Assembly (NCBI RefSeq): GCF_932526225.1
Contig: NC_064047.1
Location: 370,001-434,000 of the forward strand
Reading direction: 5' to 3'
Source of the DNA: Nematostella vectensis
Lineage: Eukaryota > Cnidaria > Anthozoa > Actiniaria > Edwardsiidae
Length of the DNA: 64,000 nucleotides
A model generated the notes under the pieces. That model saw only the letters and a program-made list of their open reading frames with translations. It did no database searches and was not told the origin of the DNA. Position numbers and translations under genes: made by a program. Positions 36,203 through 47,800 of this stretch are shown here, piece after piece. Position 1 is the first letter of the stretch; each line of letters starts with the position of its first letter.

Positions 36203-36987
36203 CCCACCTGCCATTAGTTTTCCCTGAGGGTATTTCACCGATCCAAGCGCACGCGAGATTGACACGTGATCGTTGAATGCGCGGAAATCGAACACGATGT
36301 GTGGTTTGTCAGAGCATACTGCCATCGCTACGTGGACGTTGCCAGGGGTTACGTCAAATGAGTTGATGACATTTTTGACGAAGCTGAGTGCGTCCTGGAA
36401 GTGATCTTTACCAATTCCATCAGACCCATCCAAAAGGAAAGCGAGATCCACACGTGCCTTGCACACTAAGAACAGATTCGTCAGTAATAAAAACATACAT
36501 AACACACCAATAAAAATGTCTTCGAAATGCTGACCTGAAAAAAACCCTGAACCTTTAATAATTGAAAATCGTACATTTTCAATAGAGAAATTTACGAATA
36601 ACTTAAATACCATCAGATAGTTGTGTATTTCTACAAAGGGAGTGGGACATGTTTACTTTTATTGGGAGCGGCTGTCCTGAAGCTACTGGTATGTTTTGAT
36701 TTATTATTCCCTGTGCTAGGGAACGTGCCAAAGAACCCTGCGTAAAGTACGTTTCAATTTTCACGCTTACATTATTGTCACGCTAATCTAATTGTAACGC
36801 TTATCTAATTGTCACGCTTACATCTTTCGATATTTCGTACCTTTACCCAACACTCGCCCTACAGGCTGGGTTCTTCCTTGCTTCGATGTTTTCTCGAGAA
36901 GTTTACGCTTTTGTGCCAGTCCCATCTTTGGCATCCCATCTTTGCCGTCCACGGGAGCCTGGGTCGGTTCTTCACTTACAGGCATAA
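35326..36987 (-). CDS. vWA-domain exon chain (linker, split vWA domain, two small linkers), partial
   Basis: Five - strand exons, all phase 1 at both ends: linker 36987-36841 (acceptor TTTTTACTTAG, 48 codons, MPVSEEPTQAP... to RVLGK); vWA first half 36465-36208; vWA second half 36022-35732; linker 35535-35500 (GSGGKLVKDKEK); small exon 35367-35326 (ERKIKLFADFLRQ, donor GTAAGTAT). vWA domains bind ligands in extracellular proteins, often through a MIDAS metal site. Here the site looks broken: DGSDG instead of DxSxS, and VMTGG where the family usually has an Asp. No start codon or signal exon lies between 37588 and 36988. The chain is therefore either an alternative 3' end of the gene starting at 59010, or a separate gene whose first exon I missed. 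Downstream, the next in-phase acceptor is sulfotransferase exon A. Confidence 0.72.
35601..35669. repeat. 14-bp perfect inverted repeat
   Basis: CGACTTGCGTGACG at 35601-35614 and its reverse complement at 35656-35669, with a 41-bp spacer. It is intronic. Confidence 0.85.
35732..36022 (-). CDS. vWA-B second half exon
   Basis: Acceptor TTTCTGTTGACAG; GA completes a Gly, then 96 codons: RCLRAIKSSIF..., KMLYVMTGGNSRD, DDGVQVYSLGLGNSYKAYEL, ending LLRPLVTAQLCR. Donor GTAAAC. Strand order and the V-Q-V-Y-S-L-G-L-G core match the vWA fold. Confidence 0.82.
36142..36202. repeat. (ATG/CAT)n trinucleotide microsatellite
   Basis: Run of GAT/ATG triplets. On the - strand it begins five bases after the donor of the vWA-B first exon (GTGGGTCATCATCATC). 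Confidence 0.95.
36208..36465 (-). CDS. vWA-B first half exon
   Basis: Acceptor CTGTTCTTAG, phase 1, 85 codons: CKARVDLAFLLDGSDGIGK through FDFRAFNDHVSISRALGS to YPQGKLMA. The donor GTGGGT runs into a CAT microsatellite. The LDGSD start is the first MIDAS loop with a non-canonical fifth residue. The Thr expected in the second loop is not apparent. Confidence 0.85.
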
Positions 36988-37588
36988 CTAAGTAAAAAGA
37001 TCGTGGCGTCAAATCCTAGCTAAGGAGGATCTCTACATTTCAAGGTTCTTGGCCAAAGGTATGCCCCCTCCGCTCCCCCTCCCCCCCCCCCCTTCCCCCC
37101 CCCCCCCTTCCCCCCACAGGTGAACCTATCCTATATGTAAAGCAAAGTTTTCTAGTTCTCTCTATGGGCCAACCCTAAGTGGTTATCAGGGGAGTAATAG
37201 AAGGGGTCGGTATGGGCTGACCCTTTATCCATGTAAACAACAGTGGTCTGCAATTATGAGACCTAGTGCCCCGAATGAGTGACCCTTTATCCTTGTAAAA
37301 ATTAGTGATTTGCTATAGTGGGGGTCAGTTCTACTGATGGTGACCCTTTATCAATGTGAGCAGGGTCTTAATTTTCTATATAGGGAAAGAATTGTTAAAG
37401 TGAACGATATTAGAACAAGACATTATTAGCCGCAATAACCACACCAAGACGATATAAAATTGAGGATGAGCAAGAGTGTATTATGAAAAGCATTATGTTT
37501 ATCAATTTCTATTGACAAATTCAGAATCGCAAACACAGAAATTCGTATTTATAGCGTTGAATGCGATCTGCCCTAAGTACTCGTCCGA
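36988..37588. other. intergenic or intron; C-rich tracts, no exon seen
   Basis: Holds long C runs at about 37078-37125 and imperfect copies of a TGACCCTTTATC motif at about 37218, 37280 and 37341. On the - strand a CTATAAATA box lies near 37550, and a short ATG frame begins near 37499 (MLFIIHSCSSS...). I do not accept it as a signal peptide because its donor is weak. Confidence 0.5.
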
Positions 37589-38220
37589 CTAAGGTCCATT
37601 TTCTAGTATATCCCTGATCAGCGGATGCATAGAGTTTTTGTCAAAGTATTTCCTGTATAATTCCGTAATAATCCTGAACGCAAATTCAGGCCAATTGTCA
37701 TATGAGCCAATCATAACGTGCTCATATCTTGGATGACTTGCAATCAGGTAGAGTTGCCATGCCGAGAAATCCTCCCCGAATCCTACGGCAAATATCTCTA
37801 CGCCATCCCACTTAAGCCTTCTAGCAGGAATGTCAACTGGATCCCTGGATCTCCTATCATTGATAGCGATCAGTACTTTGGGTACATTCCTTCGACTTCC
37901 TCCACCAAACAATATTCTCCTCGTGTGATCCAACATTTTGCCGTAGGTAAAGCAGTGTGCAGGTTGCGGCAGAAGTCTATCCATGAGCTTAGTGACGGCC
38001 ATTAGCACGGGCTTTTTAGTGAACTGACGGAATGGAACTAAGACATGGAAGTATCTCCCCTCAGTGTTGATGCCGACACGCGTCCCGTGGAAAGACACTG
38101 GCAGCATGCTAATTATCGATCGCATAAATTTCAACGTTTTATGCCATTCTTCTTTGTGCTTTAGCCCGCAGCCGTCGATTTGGAAGACGACGTCAAGTCT
38201 GTTTGGCTTTGACGACGAAC
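37589..38220 (-). CDS. terminal exon with whole vWA domain (vWA-A)
   Basis: Acceptor GTTTCCTCGCAG. The exon codes 209 residues: SSSKPNRLDVVFQIDGCG at the start, KVLIAINDRRSRDP in the middle, WDGVEIFAVGFGEDFSAWQL, and C-terminus RDILENGP. Unlike the other vWA domains here it has no internal intron, so it may be a retained-intron-free or retroposed copy. The MIDAS start DGCGL lacks both serines, although the later Asp (IND) is kept. No donor occurs before the stop, so the gene ends here in this form. Confidence 0.88.
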
Positions 38221-38781
38221 CTGCGAGGAAACACAGGGGTCACGTGACCATTTGCCGGAATCTGGGGAGAGGACGGTCGTGTGTGCCTTTGGCATTCTTT
38301 CAAGGAGAAGATAGCTGTGTATTGCACCCGTGTCAATCAAGAGCTAGTAAACCATCAGGGCCAACAATAGGGTCCAAGCCAGGAAGTGATGACGTAAAAT
38401 TCAGCGACGTAAATACAACTGACAGCTGAAGCTCAATTGCTGAAGTTCTAGGCAGCGAAATTCGTAAAACAAGACATCGAGTTACGTTATTACCCGCAAT
38501 GTATAATGTAGTGTAATGAATGCATTGCCTTAAAAAAAGGAATCCTGACAAAATATCTGCAGATATATGAAGCAGTGATATCATTTCAAGTTCTATCACT
38601 GCTAGGGACTCCTGACAGTTCAAAGGGCTGACAAGTGCTGACCAAGTGACTGGGTGCTGGCTCAGATTACACAAATGCGCAGGTAAGCGGAGCTATTTAA
38701 GTTAATTGCCAACATCCCATACATATCTTCCCTGGTCTGGCCATCAGTATCTTGCGACCCCAACCGAACGCATGCAAGCCC

Positions 38782-38812
<31 letters not shown>

Positions 38813-41800
38813 ACCCCTCCCTACCCCGACCCCTCCATCCCCATCCCACATCATATCTTACCAGCTTGTGGCATAGTGGGGGTGGAGCTTGTCGCATCCG
38901 CTGATTGATTGACAGATCTGGGCGGTTTTGTTGGACCAGCAGATGGACTAGGGGGACCTTGCGATTTGCACAAAAATATAACATCATTGAAGCGAATGCT
39001 GATATTTCATGGTGGTATTAAATTAGAGACGAAATCAACCTAGATTAAAATTACTAAGAGTGTTTGATCGACATCTTAAAATATAAAATACTTGGAAATA
39101 GCTCCAGTTCGGTTTAGACGTGTATTAGCGAGAATCTGAAAACGTGTGTTGCAACAATACTGGAACGTTAAACATGAGTAACGTTAACATGGGTAATACA
39201 CCGTGTGACACCCTGGACTCGGCAAGACATAACACAGTTAAGTGCCGTGCACGTCACGACGACTGCTTTTATCGTCTGGTGTCGTCTGAGGATAACGTAC
39301 CTTTGACGTCAGCTGGGGCTGGTGTTGGAGACAAGGTCATTCCATCCTGAGGTACGATGGGCACTACATGGATAGTAACACGTGTTTTACAGGTCAAGAG
39401 ACACGGCGATTGAGGTATACTACATGGATAGTAACACGTGTTTTACAGGTCAAGAGACACGGCGATTGAGGTATACTACATGGATAGTAACACGTGTTTT
39501 ACAGGAAAAAAGACACGGCGATTGAGGTATATTACAGGATAGTAACACGTGTTTAAAAAAAAAAATACACTGCGATTGAGGTATACTACAGGATAGTAAC
39601 TCTTGTTAAAAAAAAACAAAAGACACGGCGATTGAGGTATACTACAGGGATAGTAATTCTTGTTTTACAAAACACAAAAGACAGTGCAATTGATAAATAC
39701 TACATACGCAACATTCTGTTATATAATACTATGAAGATGAGTATCTACAACTTTTGAACACAAGAGAGTAACCCGGTATTTATCCCCTGGGTACACCACA
39801 CACGGATGGTGGTATTTTACCATTCATTGACCTGGTTGGACCCTCCTTGAACGCCATCGGTGTTGGGGCAGCTGGAATAAGACAAAAATAAGAGAACAAC
39901 AAAAACGGGGACTCAAACACAGTTTTTTATGTACTATTTAATAAACCATAATTTCTCAATCCTTTTAAAAGATCACAGACTGGCGATACTTTATAATTGG
40001 AAGAAGTTCTTCTCCGTTCGAAATATGTTATTTACTTATTCTTACATGTATGAATTCTTACATGTATGAATATGATATTGCTGGCCTCGACAAATATTTG
40101 CTGTAAAAAATCCATTCAAGCTACTAATTGGGCTTGAACATTTCGCGTTAGCCTTATTTTATGCGGTCACTTGGCACAGAAACTAGGATAGGCACTTTAG
40201 GGAAGGAACCACTGTATATCATGTATCTTCGTGTAGGTATTTCGTACCTGTTGGTTGAACTGGTAGAACCGCAGCATCCCCTACAAGAAACAGATGTATT
40301 GAAAGGTTTATTAAAGCATCCTTGTATCTTAATCTTTTTATAATCATCCCTTGTATCTTAGTCTTTTTATAATCATTTTTCACTGTAAAAGTGATTGGTC
40401 GATCTTCTAAATAGCACCAGCTGCATTGCAAGTACCATAGTTTTTCGATTATCTCGACCAGACAATTTTTATCGCCGATTGCTCATTGTTTGTAGGATGC
40501 TCTAGTGCTTTGTGGATAGCTATGTACTCTGAGTATGAACATTAAAAAATAGTCTATTAATATAGTCATCTTTGATTGCTCATTGGCCGTGGAATGATCT
40601 ATTGCTTTATGGATATCTGGGTACTCCGAGGCATGAACGTGTTAAAATAGTCTATTAGTCAGCTGGTGGTATGCACGGTGGTATTTTACCTTTCACGGAC
40701 CTGGTAGGACCCTCCTTTAACGCCATCGGTGTTGGGGCAGCTGGAATAAGACCAAAATAAGAGAACAACAAAAAAGGTGACACATTTTTTATGCACTATT
40801 TAATAAACCAGCTATCACAATTTATCAATCCTTTTAAAAGATCACCGACTGGCGATACTTTATAATTGTAAGAAGTTCTTCTCCGTTCGAAATATGTTAT
40901 TTACTGTTTCTTTTACATGTATGAATATGTTATTTGTGGATAACTATATACCCCGACATAAAAAAAGTATATTAGTATAGTGATCTTTGATTGCTCATTG
41001 GCTGCTGAGTGCTCTAGTGCTTTGTGAATATCTGTGTTTAACGAGTATGAACATTAAAATATCCTAGTCCTATTACTCATCTTTGATTGCCCATTGACTG
41101 TAGAATGCGCTTGTGCTTTATGGATATCTGGGTACTCCGAGGCATGAACGTGTTAAAATAGTCTATTAGTCATTTGGTGGTATGCACGGTGGTATTTTAC
41201 CTTTCACGGACCTGGTAGGACCCTCCTTTGACGCCATCGGTGTTGGGGCAGCTAGAATATGACAAAAATAAGAGAATAACAAAAACGGTGACACAAACAC
41301 AGTTTTTATGTACTATTCAATAAACCTGCTATTACAATTTATCGGTCCTTTTAAAAGATCACCGACTAGCGATACTTTATAATTAAATGAAGTTCTTCTC
41401 ACTCCGAAATATGTTATCTACTGTTTTTTTTTTCTCTTTTATGAATAGGTTATTGTTGGCCTCGGCAAATATTTGCTGTAAAAAATCCATTCAAGCTACT
41501 AATTGGGCTTGAACATTTCGCGTTAGCCTTATTTTATGCGGTCACTTGGCACAGAAACTAGGATAGGCACTTAAGAGAAGGAACCACTGTATATCATGTA
41601 TCTTCGTGTAGGTATTTCGTACCTGTTGGTTGAGCTGGTGGAGCCGCTTAGTGGATATCTCTCGGGTACTCCGAGTATCAATATTAACATAGTCTATTAA
41701 TATAGTCATTTTTGATTGCTTATTGGCCGTGGAATGCTCAAGTGCCTTGTGGATATCTGGGTACTCCGAGGCATGAAAAATTAATTAAATTGACTTAAAT

Positions 41801-44800
41801 AGTCTATTAGTCATCTTTGATTCGTGTTTCCTACCAGTCCCGCTCGATACTCACCCGATTTGTGTTTATCTTTTGGCTCCTCATCAGGTGGCATTGTGGG
41901 ATATGCGTCTTTATAATAGAAATAGAGAGATGTTGATAGAGAGATATTATTTGATGGATATTTACATAAGATATAGGTACTGTCTTTTTTCTTATACCAG
42001 CTCTAATAACATTTATGTGAATCGAAAAATGCACTTAAACAAAAATAGTTTTTTATTTCGTTTTTTTTTTTGGTGCATTACCGTGTTACCAAGGGATGAA
42101 TCATCACATGTATGCCTATACGTGATCAGTGCATTATCCTTTTTTAGCATAAATGAGTACTTTAGAATACCCTATCACGTGATCATCACATGTATGCCTT
42201 TACCAGCTCTAATAACATTTATGTGAATCGAATAATGCACTTAAACAAAAATAGTGGGTTTTTTCGTTTTTTTTTTTTTGGTGCATTACCGTGTTACCAA
42301 GGGATGAATCAGTTGACCCTATCACGTGATCATCACATGTATGCTTATACGTGATTAGTGCATTATCCTTTTTAGCATAAATGAGTACTTTAGAATACCC
42401 TATCACGTGATCATCACATGTATGCCTTTACCGTTTTTATCAGAGTACAATAGATTATCTTATCACGTGATCATCACATTTTTACCTATTCGTGATTGGT
42501 GCATTACCGTTTTTATCAAAAAGTACATTAGATTTGCCTATCACGTGATCATCACATGTATACCTATACGTATGAAATTTAGAAGCACACTAGCATACAC
42601 ACATTGGCACCAGTCGGGCCAAGACGGGACGCTAGTACAGTCTATTACCCGTGCAGTACGGCAACCATGGACAGCTGTTTCGTCCATATTAGGACTCGTC
42701 AGCATGGCATAGCCGGTTTGCCTCAGTTAAACTTCATCGGCAAAAAAAACTGCAGGGCGACTTCGACTCGAGCGAAGTGCTTTAAACCACAGCTTAGATC
42801 CATGTGGGATCTAGAGCTGCGACCGGGCTAGCGTGATGCCAATTGTGCGGATCACGCATGCGACCTTTGCTAGTCTAAAACTCCGTCGGATAGCCAAACT
42901 ATCCTTGCGAGTATGTATACATAAATGTGAACTTTAGAAGCACACTAGCATACACACATTGGCACCAGTCGGGCCAAGACGGGACGCTAGCACAGTCTAT
43001 TACCCGTGCAGTTCGGCAACCATGGGCAGCTGTTTCGTCCTTATTAGGACTCGTCAGCATGGCATAGCCGGTTTGCCTCAGTTAAACTTCATCGGCAAAA
43101 AAACTGCAGGGCGACTTCGACTCGAACGAAGTGCTTTAAACCACAGCTTAGATCCATGTGGGATCTAGAGCTGCGACCGGGCTAGCGTGATGCCAATTGT
43201 GCGGATCACGCATGCGACCTTTGCTAGTCTAAAACTCCGTCGGATAGCCAAACTATCCTTGCGAGTATCTATACATAAATGTGAACTTTAGAAGCACACT
43301 AGAGTCCTAATAAGGACGAAACAGCTGTCCATGGTTGCCGAACTGCACGGGTAATAGACTGTGCTAGCGTCCCGTCTTGGCCCGACTGGTGCCAATGTGT
43401 GTATGCTAGTGTGCTTCTAAAGTTCACATTTATGTATACATACTCGCAAGGATAGTTTGGCTATCCGACGGAGTTTTAGACTAGCAAAGGTCGCATGCGT
43501 GATCCGCACAATTGGCATCACGCTAGCCCGGTCGCAGCTCTAGATCCCACATGGATCTGAGCTGTGGTTTAAAGCACTTCGTTCGAGTCGAAGTCGCCCT
43601 GCAGTTTTTTTGCCGATGAAGTTTAAATGAGGCAAACCGGCTATGCCATGCTGACGAGTCCTAATAAGGACGAAACAGCTGTCCATGGTTGCCGAACTGC
43701 ACGGGTAATAGACTGTGCTAGCGTCCCGTCTTGGCCCGACTGGTGCCAATGTGTGTATGCTAGTGTGCTTCTAAAGTTCACATTTATGTATATCTATACG
43801 TGATTGGTGCATTGCCGTTTTTATCAAAGAGTACATTAGATTTGCCTATCACGTGATCATCACATGTATACCACCTATACGTGATTGGTGCATTGCCGTT
43901 TTTATCAAAGAGTACATTAGATTTGCCTATCACGTGACCATCACATGTATAACGTGATTGGTGCATTGCCGTTTTTATCAAAGAGTACATTAGATTTGCC
44001 TATCACGTGATCATCACATGTATACCTATACGTGATTGGTGCATTACCGTTGTCATCAGAGGGTGCATTTGTTGGACCAATCACATCTTCCTTGATGACG
44101 TTGTTCTCGGTCGAGTTGGTATTTTGTTCTTGGTCTTCTGGAGTATCCTCATACGGGCTCCAGTCAGTCATTCGGCCAGCGGCTACAAGCGGTAGATTGT
44201 AGTTAACAATAAGCTTTACTGGGATATCTTTATCCTCTATCGATGAGCTTTACTAGGATTGCTTTATCCTCGTCTACAAGCGGTAGATAGTAGTTAACAA
44301 TAAGCTTTACTGGAATCACGTATCAACTACAACGGCATATCAACCGCAGCATCAACAACTTATTCACCTTCTGGTCCGTTGTCATCGAGAGATGGCTCTT
44401 TGTCCAGGAGTGAATTATCGTCTGATAAAAATACAAAGAGGATTTACAATATCAGTATTTTCCCGCAAAAACCATAACACACTCTACCCCCACCCTCCTT
44501 CTTTTGTCAATGTTATCCCACCCCTCCCAACATATCCACATACTACACACTATCCTACACTCCTATCCTAAACACTACACCACCCAACACTACACCACCC
44601 AACACTACACCACCCAACACTACCCCACCAACACAACACCACCCAATACTACATCACCCAACACTACCCCACCAACACTACACCACCCAACACTACACCA
44701 CCCAACACTACACCACCCAACACTACACCACCCAACACTACACCACCCAACACTACACCACCCAACACTACACCACCCAACACTACACCACCCAACACTA

Positions 44801-47800
44801 TTCACCCAACACTACACCACCCAACACTACACCACCCAACACTACACCACCCAACACTATTCACCCAACACTACACCACCCAACACTACACCACCCAACA
44901 CTACACCACCCAACACTGCACCACCCAACACTACACCACCCAACACTACACCACCCAACACTACACCACCCAACCTACGCCACCCAACAGTACACCGCCC
45001 AACAATACACCACCCAACACTACACCACCCAACACTACCCCACCAAACCTACACCACCCAACACTACCCCACCAACACTACACCACCCAACACTACACCA
45101 CCCAACACTACACCACCCAACACTACACCACCCAGCACTACACCACCCAACCTACATCACCCAGCACTACACCACCCAACACTACACCACCCAGCACTAC
45201 ACCACCCAACCTACATCACCCAACACTACACCACCCAACACTGCACCACTCAGCACTACACCGACCAACACTACACCGACCAACCTACATCACACTACAA
45301 CACCTATCAATACACCACCCAACAATGCATCACCCAACACTACACTACCACACCCACACAACTAAACGCTACACCACCCTACACTATACTACCAAACACT
45401 ACACCGCCCAACCTACGCCACCCAACACTACACCACCCAACACTACACCACCCAACACTACACCACCCAGCACTACACCACCCAACCTACATCACCCAAC
45501 ACTACACCACCCAACACTACACCACCCAACACTGCACCACTCAGCACTACACCGACCACCCTACATCACACTACAACACCTATCAATACACCACCCAACA
45601 ATGCATCACCCAACACTACACTACCACACCCACACAACTAAACGCTACACCACCCTACACTATACTACCAAACACTACACCGCCCAACCTACGCCACCCA
45701 ACACTACACCGCCACACCTACACCGACCAACAGCCCAACACTACACCACCACACCAACACCGACCAACAATACATCACCCACCTCACTCCAATCTCTGCC
45801 AATCGACCCAACCTACACCACCCAACACTATACCACCCAGCACTACACCATATATACTTTATTCCATATTTTCCTCTCCCGTTTTACTTTACTTAAACGT
45901 TCTCCTCATATTCCACTCAAACTTATCGAGACAAGCAAACTCTACATAAACCTGATCGCTGTGTAATAAATAACTGACCGCAATCGTTATTCTGGTGTTT
46001 TACTCTGTGTTTTAATTAATAACTTCCACCTTCTGACTTGGGTTTCTCTGATTTCTTCATTGTTGGAGAGGTATCACCTTTCTTGGCAGCTATAAGCATT
46101 TTGATAACAATCGTCATTAATAGTCGTCATTAAGGAGATTCGATACAGTTTCCCGAATGCCCAACCATCCTGTAAATCACTCTCGTATCTTTTGCTACAG
46201 GGATCGGATCATCAAACTATTTGGCCATGCCATGTAGCTAGGAATGAACTTTATGAAAATGTAACATTTGTTACCATTGCTGTTTCTATGGTAACGGAAC
46301 GGTGAACCCGTTAAATTCACTATTCGCGAAGTGCTGTTCGCTACAGGGAAATTTTTAACAAATAAGCTATAGGATATTGTACATCAGACCTTGGTCGACA
46401 CTTAGAGGACGTTTTATTAAAATCTATTCGCACCTGAAAAAAATCCATACGCGGGCAAGGATTTTTTTACCATTGTTATTTAGCTACCTCTTATTGCTAA
46501 TAGCATATCAAAAATGAAGCAATCGGTTTTGTTGATCGTAAGTTTTAGGGGCCATTCCTGGGGCTATTTAATACTTTCAAAATGAAGAAATTGAACTTTT
46601 TTGATGGCTTGAAATGCCCATTTTCAAAAAATCCAATCGCTTACTTACAACCCTTCAACGGAGCTCAAAGTTAACCCGAATGTTTCTCAATATATTAATT
46701 TTATTCTACAAAAACGACGAAAACATTAATCGGCGAAATTTTATTTGGCGGCCAAAAAAGCAAAAAAGTTCAATTTCTTCATTTTGAAAGTATCATATAG
46801 TCCCCAGAATGGCCCCTAAAACTTACGATTAACAAAACCGATTGCGTTCATTTTTGGTATGTTATTAGAAATAAGAGGTAGCTAAATAACAATGTTAAAA
46901 AATCCTTGCCCCCTTATGGATTTATTTCAGGTGCGAATTTCAGAATAGGTAAATAACAGAGTGACTAAAAATAAAAATACGCCAATTTCTCGGAATTCCT
47001 TTTATAGATTTTAATAAAACTTCCTCTAAGTGTCGACCAAGGTCTGATGTACAATATCCTATAGCTTATTTGTTAAAAATTTCCCTGTAGCGAACAGCAC
47101 TTCTCGAATAGTGAATTTAACGGGTTCACCGTTTCGTTGCCATAGAGACAGCAATGTGAACAAATGTTACATTTTTATAAAGTTCATCCCTAGGTACATG
47201 GCATGGCCAAATAGTTTGATGATCCGATCCCTGTAGCAGAAGGCAGTTGTGATTGACAGGATGGTTGGGCATTCGGGAAACTGTATCGAATCTCCTTAAA
47301 ATGATTATAAGGCACTTAAAAGACATTTTATTCATGATCATTTTTATTCGTTTTACTCGCGTTTAGCGTGCCCTAGGTAGATAGACACGCAAAGGATATA
47401 GTCCTTTGCATTAAGTCTAGTCATATCAAAGGCCTTTTTACTCTAAAGAAAGTAGCGGAAATATGCTAGCCGTGCCTGTCCATTATCAGCAACAGCAACA
47501 TTCCCAGCAGCAGTAGCAGCAGTAGAAACAACAACAACAATAAGTTCTTCTTAAAAGGCATAGTTAAGGCATAGTTAAGGCATGGTTAAGGCATAGTTAA
47601 GGCATAGTTAAGGCATAGTTAAGGCATAGTTAAGGCATAGTTAAGGCATAGTTAAGGCATAGTTAAGGCATAGTTAAGGCATAGTTAAGGCATAGTTAAA
47701 GCATAGTTAAGGCATAGTTAAGGCATAGTTAAGGCATGGTTAAGGCATGGTTAAGGCATAGTTAAGGCATAGTTAAGGCATGGTTAAGGCATACTTACGC

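Larger units (their letters stand above)
39800..41650. repeat. segmental duplications containing stalk exons
   Basis: Exons 12, 10 and 9 with their flanks form three related copies (donor ends 39821, 40690, 41201). Exons 11 and 8 with the preceding sequence (TTGCTGTAAAAAATCCATTC, GCGGTCACTTGGCACAGAAA) form two copies (40248, 41623). The offsets 1,380 and 1,375 bp show one duplication of about 1.4 kb. Intron pieces with TGGATATCTGGGTACTCCGA also recur. Confidence 0.88.
42572..43793. mobile_element. hammerhead-ribozyme retrozyme insertion, inverted multimer
   Basis: Two head-to-tail 355-bp monomers read on the - strand, then about 1.4 monomers (354-bp spacing) inverted. Each carries a type I hammerhead motif. 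Retrozymes are non-autonomous retroelements that spread as ribozyme-processed circular RNAs; they code no protein, and open frames starting MAPVGPRRDA are artefacts. The insert lies in the ~78-bp array and is flanked by CTATACGT on both sides (42564-42571 and 43794-43801), a possible 8-bp target duplication. It sits in the intron between exons 6 and 7 of the vWA gene. Confidence 0.85.

Noticed and set aside
42604-43749. Small frames starting MAPVGPRRDA in three places
   Set aside because: They are the non-coding retrozyme monomers read in one frame.
44504-45966. 481-codon HPTLHHPTLH-type frame
   Set aside because: 15-bp minisatellite translation; the gene exons around it lie on the opposite strand.
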